From assembly GCA_964521255.1 (NCBI GenBank), contig CAZFRM010000015.1, positions 62,001-126,000 of the forward strand: DNA of 64,000 nucleotides, read 5' to 3'. The translations under genes were made by a program, and so were the position numbers. A model generated the notes under the pieces. The model was not told the DNA's origin. It searched no databases and worked only from the letters and a program-made list of their open reading frames with translations. This DNA comes from ZC4RG29 sp964521255 (GTDB taxonomy: Bacteria > Bacteroidota > Bacteroidia > Cytophagales > Cyclobacteriaceae). Below, one piece after another: positions 43,163 through 51,382 of this stretch. The stretch's first letter is position 1. Each line of letters begins with the position of its first letter.

Positions 43163-44293
43163 ATGAAAACAATCTTACTCCTGTTGGCTATGGCTTTTTT
43201 TTCCGGGCTGCAAGCACAAAATCAAAATGAGTACCATTTGCTAATTGGAACGTACTCCAATAAAGACAAAACCAACGGCATTTATGTTTATCGTTTCAAT
43301 TCTCAAACCGGAGAGTTTAGTACGAACGTACCCGTTACAAGTGCTGTAAACTCTTCTTACTTAGCCATCAGCGCCGATCGAAAAAATGTTTATGCTGTCA
43401 GTGAAGGCGGCAGTGGTAACGGAGGCGTCAATGCATATTCGTTTGATCCGGTATCAGGAAAGCTGACTTTTATAAACAGTGTAAATTCTGAAGGAGATCA
43501 TCCCTGTTATGTTTCAGTTGATGACAAAAAGAAATTTGTATTCGTAGGAAATTATTCTGGGGGAAATTTGCTTTCCGTTTCACTGAATACAGATGGCTCA
43601 TTCGGTTCTAACATTCAAAACATTCATCATGAAGGAAGCAGTGTAAATAAAAGCAGGCAAGAAAAGCCGCATGTCCACTCCGTAGTTTTATCACCTGATA
43701 ATCGCTACCTGCTTGTAGCCGATCTGGGAACTGATAAAGTAAATCAGTACCGTGTGGATGTTACAAAACCTCAGGCATTAACTCCTGCTGCCCCGCCTTT
43801 TACCAGTACAAAACCCGGTGGTGGTCCAAGGCATTTAGCGTTTCATCCAAATGGAGAGTATGCTTACTTGATTCTTGAAATGGAAGGTGCTGTAGTAGCA
43901 TTTGATTACAAAGACGGAAAGCTTTCTGAAAAGCAAACGATCACCATGCTGGCCACTGATTTTAAAGGAAATGTATCCGCTGCTGATATTCATGTTTCAC
44001 CGGATGGCAAATTTCTTTACGCTTCTAATCGCGGTGACGCGAATGAAATTGTTATCTATGCCATTGATGGAAAGGGTAACCTGACTTTCACTGGCCGTCA
44101 ATCCGTTCTTGGAAAAATCCCACGCAATTTTGCTATTGATCCTTCAGGAAATTTTCTTCTTGCCGCTAACCAGGACAGCAATGATATCGTCATCTTTAGA
44201 AGGGATTTAAAAACCGGATTGCTAACACCGACAGGAAAGAAAATTGAAGTGGATAAACCAGTGTGTTTAAAGTTTGCAGTGATAGGCAATTAA
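43163..44293 (+). CDS. Lactonase family protein (6-phosphogluconolactonase-like)
   Basis: A 376-residue seven-bladed beta propeller from ATG 43163. The signal peptide is KTILLLLAMAFFSGLQAQ, so the protein is exported; cytoplasmic YbhE-type enzymes lack this. Blades repeat NSSYLAISADRKNVYAVSE, HPCYVSVDDKKKFVFVGNYSGG, HVHSVVLSPDNRYLLVADLG, GGGPRHLAFHPNGEYAYLI and SAADIHVSPDGKFLYASNRG. It may hydrolyse lactones in the periplasm. A GTG start 23 codons earlier is rejected because it would bury the signal peptide. Confidence 0.88.
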   Translation: MKTILLLLAMAFFSGLQAQNQNEYHLLIGTYSNKDKTNGIYVYRFNSQTGEFSTNVPVTSAVNSSYLAISADRKNVYAVSEGGSGNGGVNAYSFDPVSGKLTFINSVNSEGDHPCYVSVDDKKKFVFVGNYSGGNLLSVSLNTDGSFGSNIQNIHHEGSSVNKSRQEKPHVHSVVLSPDNRYLLVADLGTDKVNQYRVDVTKPQALTPAAPPFTSTKPGGGPRHLAFHPNGEYAYLILEMEGAVVAFDYKDGKLSEKQTITMLATDFKGNVSAADIHVSPDGKFLYASNRGDANEIVIYAIDGKGNLTFTGRQSVLGKIPRNFAIDPSGNFLLAANQDSNDIVIFRRDLKTGLLTPTGKKIEVDKPVCLKFAVIGN

Positions 44294-44577
44294 GGGTCTG
44301 CCGAAAAAATCAATCCCACTCTTTTCCCGCAGAATTCGCTGCCTTGCCGAAACGGCTTCGTGCAGGCAGGCGGATGGAATGCACGCAGATTTGCGCTGAA
44401 GATTTATCGGCGACTTTTTCTGCGATATTTCAATCTCTGATCTGCTTATCCGCAATTTCGCAGGCGAGGGTCGCTCTGCGAGAGAAAAGCATTTCAGCGG
44501 CTATCAGTCGCATCCCTGCATCCCCTCTAGGTAAAAGTATTTGGTCCCCTTAGAAACTGCCCATTTGGTCTAAAAAA
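44294..44577. other. Intergenic DNA with degenerate repeat words
   Basis: Holds CGCAGATTTGCGCTGAAGAT-type words and a degenerate relative of the CCTGCC...GGCAGG palindrome (about 44339-44372). Similar words are found at 55484-55567. I see no gene. Confidence 0.4.
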
Positions 44578-44672
44578 TATATGCATTTACATATATTATT
44601 GAATATATATTATATTTATATCTAAATACATATAATTTCAATCATATTATATAAAATTATATTCAAAAGCAT
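44578..44672 (+). promoter_or_regulatory. Repeated AT-rich operator-like sites before hipB
   Basis: Several overlapping dyads of the type TATATG-N-CATATA, such as TATATGCATTTACATATA near 44578, CATATAATTTCAATCATATT near 44629 and ATTATATTCAAAAGCATATA near 44657, fill the 95 bases before the hipB start. HipB-type repressors bind such repeated dyads upstream of their own operon, so this is the likely autoregulatory region and promoter. Confidence 0.6.
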
Positions 44673-44677
44673 ATAAA

Positions 44678-44890
44678 ATGCAACGACTTGCCACATTCGT
44701 AAAAGAGAAACGAAAGAAAACTAAACTCACTCAAACCGAGTTTGCAGCGCGCGCAGGTGTAGCCCTTACCGTCATCCGGAAAATAGAACAAGGAGACATG
44801 CGTCTCAACCTTGAAAAAGTAAACCAGGTATTGAAGATGTTTGGTCACGAGCTAGCCCCAGTAAGTCAGCGGGATCTAACCAATGAATAA
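44678..44890 (+). CDS. HipB-like XRE antitoxin/repressor
   Basis: A 70-residue single-domain Cro/C1-type protein. The helix-turn-helix is KLTQTEFAARAGVALTVIRKIEQGDMRLNLEKVNQVLKMFG (about 16-56), with the conserved Gln/Glu positions of XRE repressors. First gene of a three-gene HipA-type module. It probably binds the AT dyads just upstream and the HipS-HipT complex. The spacer to the next gene is only 2 bases. Confidence 0.88.
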   Translation: MQRLATFVKEKRKKTKLTQTEFAARAGVALTVIRKIEQGDMRLNLEKVNQVLKMFGHELAPVSQRDLTNE

Positions 44891-44892
44891 CC

Positions 44893-45225
44893 ATGAGACG
44901 TGGAGAAATTTATTATGATGATACACTGGCTGGCATCCTGACGGAAACCGATGATGGTGAATATACATTCACCTATAACGATGATTACATTGCAAAATAT
45001 CCGAGTCAGTTTTTAACCTTCTCAATGCCGGTAAACAAAACAGTTTATCGCGACAAAAGGCTATTTCCATTCTTCGACGGACTTATACCGGAAGGATGGT
45101 TATTAGACATCGCTGCGAAAAGCTGGAAGATCAATCCCAATGACCGCATGGGATTGCTCCTGGCGTGTTGCCAGCATTGCATTGGAGCGGTGAGTGTAAA
45201 ACCTATTACTGAAAAAGATGAATAG
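44893..45225 (+). CDS. HipS-like protein (HipA N-terminal subdomain)
   Basis: A 110-residue protein equal to the N-terminal subdomain 1 of HipA: GEIYYDDTLAGILTETDDGEYTFTYNDDY, FLTFSMPVNKTVY, FPFFDGLIPEGWLLDIAAKSW and DRMGLLLACCQHCIGAVSV. In the tripartite HipBST system of enteropathogenic E. coli this part is a separate antitoxin (HipS) that neutralises the kinase. Here it also stands alone, overlapping the kinase gene by 8 bases. Confidence 0.85.
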   Translation: MRRGEIYYDDTLAGILTETDDGEYTFTYNDDYIAKYPSQFLTFSMPVNKTVYRDKRLFPFFDGLIPEGWLLDIAAKSWKINPNDRMGLLLACCQHCIGAVSVKPITEKDE

Positions 45226-46153
45226 CAGGTGTCTATATTGTTACGAGCTTTTAGAAAAAGAAACTGATTTTCATGCGCGATGCAGCATGAAATTCTTCGG
45301 AACGAAAATAGCGCCTGCGTTGGAATATTCACTCGGAGAAATGGCTGCACTTGCCAGGAAAGTTGTAGAGAGCAGCGTCGCTGTTCCAGGGGTTCAGCCT
45401 AAACTCTCTCTTACCATGGTCAATGAAACCAATGCCGGCAAGAGGCTTACAGTTGTAGGAGCACTGGGTGGTTTGTATATACTGAAGCCACCTTCATCTG
45501 ATTACCCTGAAATGCCGGAGGATGAGCACGTCACTATGCGCGTAGCCGAAGCATTCGGTATACCAACAGTGCCATCAAGCCTGATACGATTAAAGTCCGG
45601 CGAACTTGCCTATATCTCCCGGCGCATTGACCGCCGGCCGGATGGAACCAAAATTCACATGATTGACATGCTTCAAATTACCGAGGCCTTCGATAAATAC
45701 AGAAGCTCTATGGAGCGCATCGGTAAAGCTATTGCGGAATATTCCACCAATACACTCCTTGAACAGGTAAGCTTTTTTGAATTAAGTGTCTTTTGCTTCC
45801 TGACAGGAAACAATGACATGCACTTAAAAAATTTCTCCATGATAAAGAATGGAGACGAATGGAAACTTTCCCCGGCATATGATCTCTTAAACGTTGTAAT
45901 AATCAACCCTAAAGATGATGATGAGTTTGCGCTCACCTTAGAAGGAAAAAAGAAAAAATTGAAACACGACAATTTCATAAAACTGGGCAAAGGGCTAGGC
46001 TTGAATGACAGGCAGATTCAAGGAGTGTTTAAAAGAATGGAGGAAAACAAAGGGAATGCGGTGGAGTTGATCGAAAAATGTTTTTTGTCGACGGAGAAGA
46101 AGGAAGAGTATAAAAAAGTATTGTTGGAAAGGTATGATGTGCTAAAAAACTAA
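45218..46153 (+). CDS. HipT-like Ser/Thr kinase toxin
   Basis: A 311-residue protein equal to the kinase core of HipA. Residues 5-22 form a small Cys/His cluster (CLYC...HARC) that may bind zinc. The Ser-rich loop SSVAVPGVQPKLSL (about 52-65) corresponds to the Gly-rich/autophosphorylation loop. YILKPP gives the ATP Lys90, NNDMHLKNF the catalytic Asp200 and SPAYDLL the metal Asp222. Related kinases modify aminoacyl-tRNA synthetases (GltX for HipA, TrpS for HipT); which one here is unknown. Confidence 0.88.
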   Translation: MNSRCLYCYELLEKETDFHARCSMKFFGTKIAPALEYSLGEMAALARKVVESSVAVPGVQPKLSLTMVNETNAGKRLTVVGALGGLYILKPPSSDYPEMPEDEHVTMRVAEAFGIPTVPSSLIRLKSGELAYISRRIDRRPDGTKIHMIDMLQITEAFDKYRSSMERIGKAIAEYSTNTLLEQVSFFELSVFCFLTGNNDMHLKNFSMIKNGDEWKLSPAYDLLNVVIINPKDDDEFALTLEGKKKKLKHDNFIKLGKGLGLNDRQIQGVFKRMEENKGNAVELIEKCFLSTEKKEEYKKVLLERYDVLKN

Positions 46154-46189
46154 ATGATCTCGCCATGCAAAAAGGGTTTGCAGAAAAAC

Positions 46190-46335
46190 TATTGTCATGT
46201 CAACAATAAAGTTTTCATGTCTCCTACGCAGCCCCTAGCCCCGCCAGCTGGCGGGGAAACAGCGCGCAGGAATGCCCCTTTAGGCTTAGGGGCAAGCGAT
46301 GGATGAACCGTCAACTCAAATATAACACGACACTA
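46190..46335. mobile_element. Palindromic TIR element, copy C (core inverted)
   Basis: About 146 bp, with ends TATTGTCATGTCAACAATAA and ACACGACACTA. The outer flanks run in the same direction as in copy B, but the core is reversed: hairpin CCCCGCCAGCTGGCGGGG comes first (46239-46256), then spacer AAACAGCGCGCAGGAATG (46257-46274), the exact reverse complement of the copy B spacer, then a degenerate hairpin. It sits between the hipT gene and the convergent tRNA-Cys. No gene is seen in the 312-base gap. Confidence 0.75.
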
Positions 46336-46465
46336 TACTATACCTACCCATCTAACACCTCTTACAATTCCGTCTTGTACTACTGCTGATACTCCGCTGA
46401 AAATAAACGCTCAGATATAAAAGCAAAATGCCATCAAACATAAAATTTGATGGCATTTGGTCTTG

Positions 46466-46536
46466 AGGCGCTGAGCGGATTCGAACCGCTGTAGAAGCTT
46501 TTGCAGAGCTCTGCCTAGCCGCTCGGCCACAGCGCC
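46466..46536 (-). tRNA. tRNA-Cys (GCA)
   Basis: Read on the minus strand: acceptor GGCGCTG pairs with CAGCGCC and T is the discriminator. D arm GCC...GGC around GAGCGGCTA, anticodon stem GAGCT/AGCTT with loop CTGCAAA (anticodon GCA), 4-base variable region CTAC, T arm AGCGG-TTCGAAT-CCGCT. CCA is not encoded. Length 71 bases. Confidence 0.95.
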
Positions 46537-46540
46537 AGAA

Positions 46541-46648
46541 AAGGTTTAATGTTCAAGGTTTAACGTTTTAATACAATGCCTTGAGTCACGGCAAAACTAA
46601 TCAATTCAGTTAAAAAACTTTAAACCTTGAACCTTAAACTTTAAACTA
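46541..46648. repeat. Inverted TTCAAGGTTTAA word repeat between tRNA-Cys and rpsA
   Basis: GTTCAAGGTTTAACGTTTTAA at the left, without its last base, is answered by inverted CTTTAAACCTTGAACCTTAA on the right. It belongs to the same word class as 22556-22634. Confidence 0.5.
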
Positions 46649-46655
46649 AAACAAA

Positions 46656-46685
46656 AGGTGATCCCGATAGCCATCAGGATCACCT
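46656..46685 (-). terminator. Intrinsic terminator of rpsA
   Basis: On the minus strand AGGTGATCC and GGATCACCT form a 9-bp stem, extended by GAT/ATC, and are followed by TTTGTTTT. It lies 21 bases after the rpsA stop codon. Confidence 0.8.
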
Positions 46686-46706
46686 TTCTTAAATAAGAAT
46701 CAATAC

Positions 46707-48737
46707 TTATTCAGATTTCGATTCCTTACCTTCCTGAGGACCCGACAACTTTTCTTTTAGTGCACTAAGCGCTTCAAGATCGCCAAGCGTTGAACGCTCT
46801 GACTGCTGGTTGATGTTCTCAATAGTTTTATTTTTCGAAGGAACTTTCTTCTTCGGTGCCGCGGCCCCTGCTACCTTATCATCTTCGGCAGACCATATAG
46901 ATTTATGCGACAACACAATTCTACGATCATCTTTAGAAAACTCAAGCACTTTGAAATCCAGCGACTCTCCGATCTCTGCTTTTGAATTATCTTCTTTAGC
47001 AAGATTTTTCACTGAACAGAATCCTTCTATACCATACGGAAGTTCAAGTATTGCACCTTTATCATTTTTGTTGATGATGGTACACTTGTGAACTGATCCA
47101 ATCGTAAAGATCGTTTCGAATGTATCCCAAGGGTTCTCTTCAAGATGTTTGTGGCTTAATGCAAGTCTGCGATTAGTAGCATCCAGTTCAAGCACTACCA
47201 CTTCCATTTCATCACCCACTTTTATGAATTCTGAAGGATGTTTGATCTTCTTGGTCCAGCTCAAATCGGAAACGTGTACCAATCCATCAATACCTTCTTC
47301 GAGTTCAATGAATAAACCGAAGTTGGTAAGGTTACGAACGATACCTTTATGACGCGTTCCCACAGCATATTTGCTGAGAACATCCTGTCTTGTCCAGGGA
47401 TCTTCAGTAAGTTGCTTAATGCCAAGAGACATTTTTCTTTCATCACGATCCAGCGTTAGTACAACCGCTTCTACCTCGTCTCCCACTTTCATGAAATCCT
47501 GAGGATTGCGTAAGTGCTGAGACCAGCTCATTTCAGAAACGTGAATCAATCCTTCTACGCCTGGTTGAAGTTCAAGGAACGCTCCGTAATCGGCAACATT
47601 AACAATTCTGCCTTTTACTTTAGATCCTACCTGAATTTCTGCAGATAATGAATCCCAGGGATGAGGCGTGAGTTGCTTCATGCCAAGAGAAATCCGTTTC
47701 TTGTCTTCATCAAAATCAAGTACAACAACTTTCACTATCTGATCAAGCTTGAGCAATTCATCAGGATGATTGATACGTCCCCAACTGATATCGGTAATGT
47801 GGAGTAATCCATCTACACCACCAAGGTCGATGAACACACCAAAGTTTGTCATGTTCTTGATAGTACCTTCCAGTACCTGACCTTTCTCAAGGTTGTTGAG
47901 GATCGCTACCTTTTGTTCTTCGAGATCTTTTTCGATGAGTACTTTGTGAGATACTACTACGTTGTCGTTCGTATAGTTGATCTTCACCACTTTCACTTCG
48001 ATAGACTTATTCACAAACACATCGAAATCACGAATAGGTTTCACATCGATTTGTGAACCAGGTAAGAAAGCTTCGATACCATATACATCAACGATAAGAC
48101 CACCTTTGGTTCTGCGTTTTACAAAACCTTCGATCACTAAATCTTTGTCAAGAGCTTTTTGAATGTTCTCCCAACCTTTAACCAACTTAGCTTTTCTGCG
48201 ACTCAATACTAACTGGCCCATGGAGTCTTCTCTCTCTTCAATGAAGATATCAACTATATCACCAATCTTCAGGTCTGTTTTATCTTTGAATTCAGCCAGA
48301 GGAACAAGTCCGTCAGACTTAAAACCAATATTTAAAATAACATCGCGATCGTTTATACCAACCACAATACCTTCCACAACTTCACCTGTATTAACAGTAG
48401 TGACAGTTCCGGAGTACATTTTCTCCATCTCGTCACGCTTGTCTTTCGAGTAACCTTCTCCAAAGCCTTTGCGGTCGAACGCGTCCCAATCAAATTCTCC
48501 CGGAACTTGTTTTTCGCGGACAATTTTTTTCAATTCTGCTACCGGAATTGCTTCGGTAACAATTTCTTCTTCTTTTTTTAGAGCCTTGAGCTCAAGCTCC
48601 TCATTGAGGTGCTCAGGTTCAGGATCGGCATCTGGCGCAATAACTTTAGCTTTCTTTGCTGGAGGTTTCAAATCCAGCGATCCTTGTTGGCCGGGTTTCT
48701 TTGACTTGTCCGGTCCTTTTAGCGGTTGCTTAGCCAT
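46707..48737 (-). CDS. rpsA: 30S ribosomal protein S1
   Basis: Six S1 RNA-binding domains in tandem follow an unusually long N-terminal region. From ATG 48737 (MAKQPLKGPDKSKKPGQ) the protein has 676 residues. The first 115 are Lys/Pro-rich, then Glu/Leu-rich and likely disordered before the first S1 domain (GEVVEGIVVGINDRDVILNIG). The S1 domains begin at GEVVEG, DLVIEG, GQVLEG, GSKVKG, GTRHKG and GSVHKC. An in-frame ATG at 48794 would add 19 residues inside a less conserved stretch. S1 unfolds mRNA on the ribosome. Followed by a strong terminator. Confidence 0.94.
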   Translation of the reverse strand: MAKQPLKGPDKSKKPGQQGSLDLKPPAKKAKVIAPDADPEPEHLNEELELKALKKEEEIVTEAIPVAELKKIVREKQVPGEFDWDAFDRKGFGEGYSKDKRDEMEKMYSGTVTTVNTGEVVEGIVVGINDRDVILNIGFKSDGLVPLAEFKDKTDLKIGDIVDIFIEEREDSMGQLVLSRRKAKLVKGWENIQKALDKDLVIEGFVKRRTKGGLIVDVYGIEAFLPGSQIDVKPIRDFDVFVNKSIEVKVVKINYTNDNVVVSHKVLIEKDLEEQKVAILNNLEKGQVLEGTIKNMTNFGVFIDLGGVDGLLHITDISWGRINHPDELLKLDQIVKVVVLDFDEDKKRISLGMKQLTPHPWDSLSAEIQVGSKVKGRIVNVADYGAFLELQPGVEGLIHVSEMSWSQHLRNPQDFMKVGDEVEAVVLTLDRDERKMSLGIKQLTEDPWTRQDVLSKYAVGTRHKGIVRNLTNFGLFIELEEGIDGLVHVSDLSWTKKIKHPSEFIKVGDEMEVVVLELDATNRRLALSHKHLEENPWDTFETIFTIGSVHKCTIINKNDKGAILELPYGIEGFCSVKNLAKEDNSKAEIGESLDFKVLEFSKDDRRIVLSHKSIWSAEDDKVAGAAAPKKKVPSKNKTIENINQQSERSTLGDLEALSALKEKLSGPQEGKESKSE

Positions 48738-48898
48738 AAAATGAAAATGCCCTTCAATACATGCAGCAGCCGGGCGCTCAACTGCACTTTTCATTGTTAA
48801 ACACTCCTGTTTTGCTTAAAACAGGCCCAACTCGACCGAGCGGGGCCGCAAAGATAGAAAAAAATGGAAAAGTTTCAGCTATACCCTTTTGTCTGGGT

Positions 48899-49084
48899 GC
48901 ATTTCAAATTGTCGCTGTTGAGAGTATTTCGTCCCTTATACGGCAATGTCATTAAGCTAAGCTCACCACACGCCCTCTAACTCCCTAAAGGGAGAACCAC
49001 AGCGCGCTGCCCCTTTAGGGATACAGGGCGTGCGAGGGCTGTATTCATCTTAACTTAATATGATGGCGGGACAATTTGAAATGC
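48899..49084. mobile_element. 186-bp inverted-repeat element flanked by 11-bp direct repeat
   Basis: Perfect 15-bp ends GCATTTCAAATTGTC (48899-48913) and GACAATTTGAAATGC (49070-49084). The string CCCTTTTGTCT stands on both sides (48884-48894 and 49086-49096), as a target duplication would. Inside lies a nested pair, CAATGTCATTAAGCTAAG (48944-48961) and CTTAACTTAATATGATGG (49049-49066), related to the 19-bp ends at 17595 and 18170. CTCCCTAAAGGGAG and ACGCCCT/AGGGCGT hairpins are at its centre. No gene lies in this 378-base gap. Confidence 0.65.
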
Positions 49085-49115
49085 GCCCTTTTGTCTTTGG
49101 GCTCGAATAACCGCA

Positions 49116-50456
49116 TTATGGAATGTCTTCAAACTTTAATGTTCCCAGGGAATAATTGATAAAAAGCCGCTGGAACATAAGGTTGTACAGGGAGTTCTGG
49201 TAATCCGACTGCGCTCGTATGTAGGTTTGATTTACTACAGCCAATTGAACAATGTTGGATATTCCAAGGTCGTAGCGCTCTTTCTCAGTTTGATAGGAAA
49301 GTTCAGCCGCCTGAAGTTGTGCCTGAGAAGCGCCATAATATGTTATAGCATCTCTGAAATTCTGTGATGCAAGGAGGACATCTGTCTTGACAACTATTTC
49401 CGTATTCTCATGAAGAATTTTTGAATTCTCATACAATGCCCTGGCCTGTGCTGCTTGTGAACGATAGGCGAGCCCATAGTAAATAGGAATATTAAGACTT
49501 AATCCATAACGCAACTGGGTATTATCTTGTGTGAACTGATCGTGGAAAGAGCGGTTATCGTCTGACTGATGGTTATAGTTGTATTGCGATCCATAACTTA
49601 CGCCAGCCGACAGATTAGGAAAATATCTTCCTTTAAATGAATGATAACCGAAACGCGCAGCCTTTTCTATATAATCCGCTTGCTTTAAATCATTCCTTCT
49701 GTCAAGGGCAGTTGCATACATCTGATCAAGGGAAAGTGTGTCGCTCATTATTTTATTCACATCCCAGTTTATTTCTTCCAACTCGAAATGTACCGAGGGG
49801 TCAAGCTGTATAGTTTGCGCCAAAATGGCTTTATCATTTTTAAATTTGTTTCTGGATCTTACCAATAAAAGTTCAGCATTCTTAAGTTGATATTCCTGGT
49901 TGTAAAGATCAGCTTCTGCTCTTGCTCCTAAGTCTACATGTCCTTTGATCTGATCATACTGCAATTTTTGAGCTGCGACATTTTCCTCATCAATTTTGAT
50001 TAGTTGCATATCCAAAAGACACGTCAGATATTGATTTGATACATCCCGTATTACATCCTGTGACGAGCGCTGAACTTGATTGAGCTGTGCTTCATTTTGA
50101 TTATTTGCCTGGCGATAACGATTAAGCTGGTTCAAGCCATTGAAGATAGGCATTGATGCACCGATCGATGCATTAACATTATCAAATACACCGTTCACTA
50201 CAACACCTTCGCTTTGGTTAAATGAATTACCATCACTGCGATAGGCATTTGCATTGACATCAATACCTGGCCCCATTTGCAGCAATGAAGACGTCTTATT
50301 GATCTGTGTATAGTTTAACTGGTTCTTTTGTTGATTCAGTGTGACATTGTTTTCCAAACCAATTTTTACTGCATCACGGAATGTGAGCCTGGTTGGCGCC
50401 TGCGAATAAACTTGTACAGAAAATAGTAAAGCACCTGCAAAAAAAATCCCTTTCAT
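49116..50456 (-). CDS. TolC family outer-membrane efflux protein
   Basis: A 446-residue outer-membrane channel protein from ATG 50456, with signal peptide GIFFAGALLFSVQVYSQ. It is dominated by long helices and has the duplicated TolC pattern: LTFRDAVKIGLENNVTLNQQKNQLNYTQI and later SLDQMYATALDRRNDLKQADYIEKAARFG, each leading to a strand region. It would connect an inner-membrane pump with the outside. It follows an ABC ATPase gene with no gap, but no permease or membrane-fusion protein is encoded nearby. Confidence 0.9.
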   Translation of the reverse strand: MKGIFFAGALLFSVQVYSQAPTRLTFRDAVKIGLENNVTLNQQKNQLNYTQINKTSSLLQMGPGIDVNANAYRSDGNSFNQSEGVVVNGVFDNVNASIGASMPIFNGLNQLNRYRQANNQNEAQLNQVQRSSQDVIRDVSNQYLTCLLDMQLIKIDEENVAAQKLQYDQIKGHVDLGARAEADLYNQEYQLKNAELLLVRSRNKFKNDKAILAQTIQLDPSVHFELEEINWDVNKIMSDTLSLDQMYATALDRRNDLKQADYIEKAARFGYHSFKGRYFPNLSAGVSYGSQYNYNHQSDDNRSFHDQFTQDNTQLRYGLSLNIPIYYGLAYRSQAAQARALYENSKILHENTEIVVKTDVLLASQNFRDAITYYGASQAQLQAAELSYQTEKERYDLGISNIVQLAVVNQTYIRAQSDYQNSLYNLMFQRLFINYSLGTLKFEDIP

Positions 50457-50462
50457 AATCAA

Positions 50463-51152
50463 TTAACTCATTACACCTACAACATTCTCATCGGCCACTA
50501 CAGCACCATCCGCTACGCGTACAATGCGCTTACCATAGCGGGCATTTTCTTCCGAGTGCGTCACCTGGATAATGGTAATTCCTTCATCATTCAGTTTTTT
50601 AAAAATTTCCATGATCTGTTTTCCCTGGTCGGAATGAAGGTTACCGGTGGGCTCATCAGCAAGCAACAATTTTGGCTGACCAACAATCGCGCGGGCAATA
50701 CCGACCAATTGTTGTTGTCCTCCGCTAAGTTGTTCTGGGAAGAGATCTTTTTTGGCCACCATATTAAATCTGTCAAGCATTTCAGCAACCATGCTTTTGC
50801 GCTGGCTGCCGCTTACACCTTTGTACAATAATGGTGTTTCAATATTTTCATACACCGTGAGTTCATCGATAAGGTGATAAGCCTGAAAAATAAAGCCTAT
50901 ATAATTTTTATGCATTTCCGATTTCTGCTTCTCCTTCATCTTATGAACCGGCTCATCAAAGAAATAATATTCACCTTCTGATGGCTCATCCAGCATACCA
51001 ATTATATTCATCAGGGTAGATTTCCCAGCGCCACTGGGACCCATAATCGTTACGAATTCACCTTGTTGAATATCTAATCCGATACCCTTTAAAATGAAGG
51101 TGCGCTGAAAGCGCGAGTCGACATATTTGTCGATATCAATAAGCTTTATCAT
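50463..51152 (-). CDS. ABC transporter ATP-binding protein (MacB/LolD type)
   Basis: A 229-residue ATPase. Walker A MGPSGAGKST (about 38-47), Q-loop GFIFQAYHLIDELTVYENI, signature LSGGQQQ, Walker B LLLADEPTGNL and the switch His in VTHSEE. The type is that of MacB and LolD, which work with FtsX-fold permeases, but none is present here. It is directly followed by the TolC gene. Upstream is a 230-base gap holding AT-rich words only. Confidence 0.9.
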   Translation of the reverse strand: MIKLIDIDKYVDSRFQRTFILKGIGLDIQQGEFVTIMGPSGAGKSTLMNIIGMLDEPSEGEYYFFDEPVHKMKEKQKSEMHKNYIGFIFQAYHLIDELTVYENIETPLLYKGVSGSQRKSMVAEMLDRFNMVAKKDLFPEQLSGGQQQLVGIARAIVGQPKLLLADEPTGNLHSDQGKQIMEIFKKLNDEGITIIQVTHSEENARYGKRIVRVADGAVVADENVVGVMS

Positions 51153-51382
51153 GCAAAAGAATTGAAGGTTTGTTTCTCCGGGTCACGTTAAGGCCAACAA
51201 TAATGCCAAGGGAAATTCAAGCCCAAAAGCCTATGTTCATGCAATTGTTCGTCCGCTAATGCAAAAGAGTGTCCTTTTTCGGACGGTAAGTTAGGTTTAA
51301 AAGGTTAAAAGTTAAATCGTGGTAATCTTAAACTAAGAGGTTTGTCTAAATGTAAAGACCCGTTAGCTCACCATTGACTTAA

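Noticed and set aside
44294..44577. A small gene in the gap between the lactonase and hipB
   Set aside because: The only frames are composed of degenerate CGCAGATT/CCTGCC repeat words.
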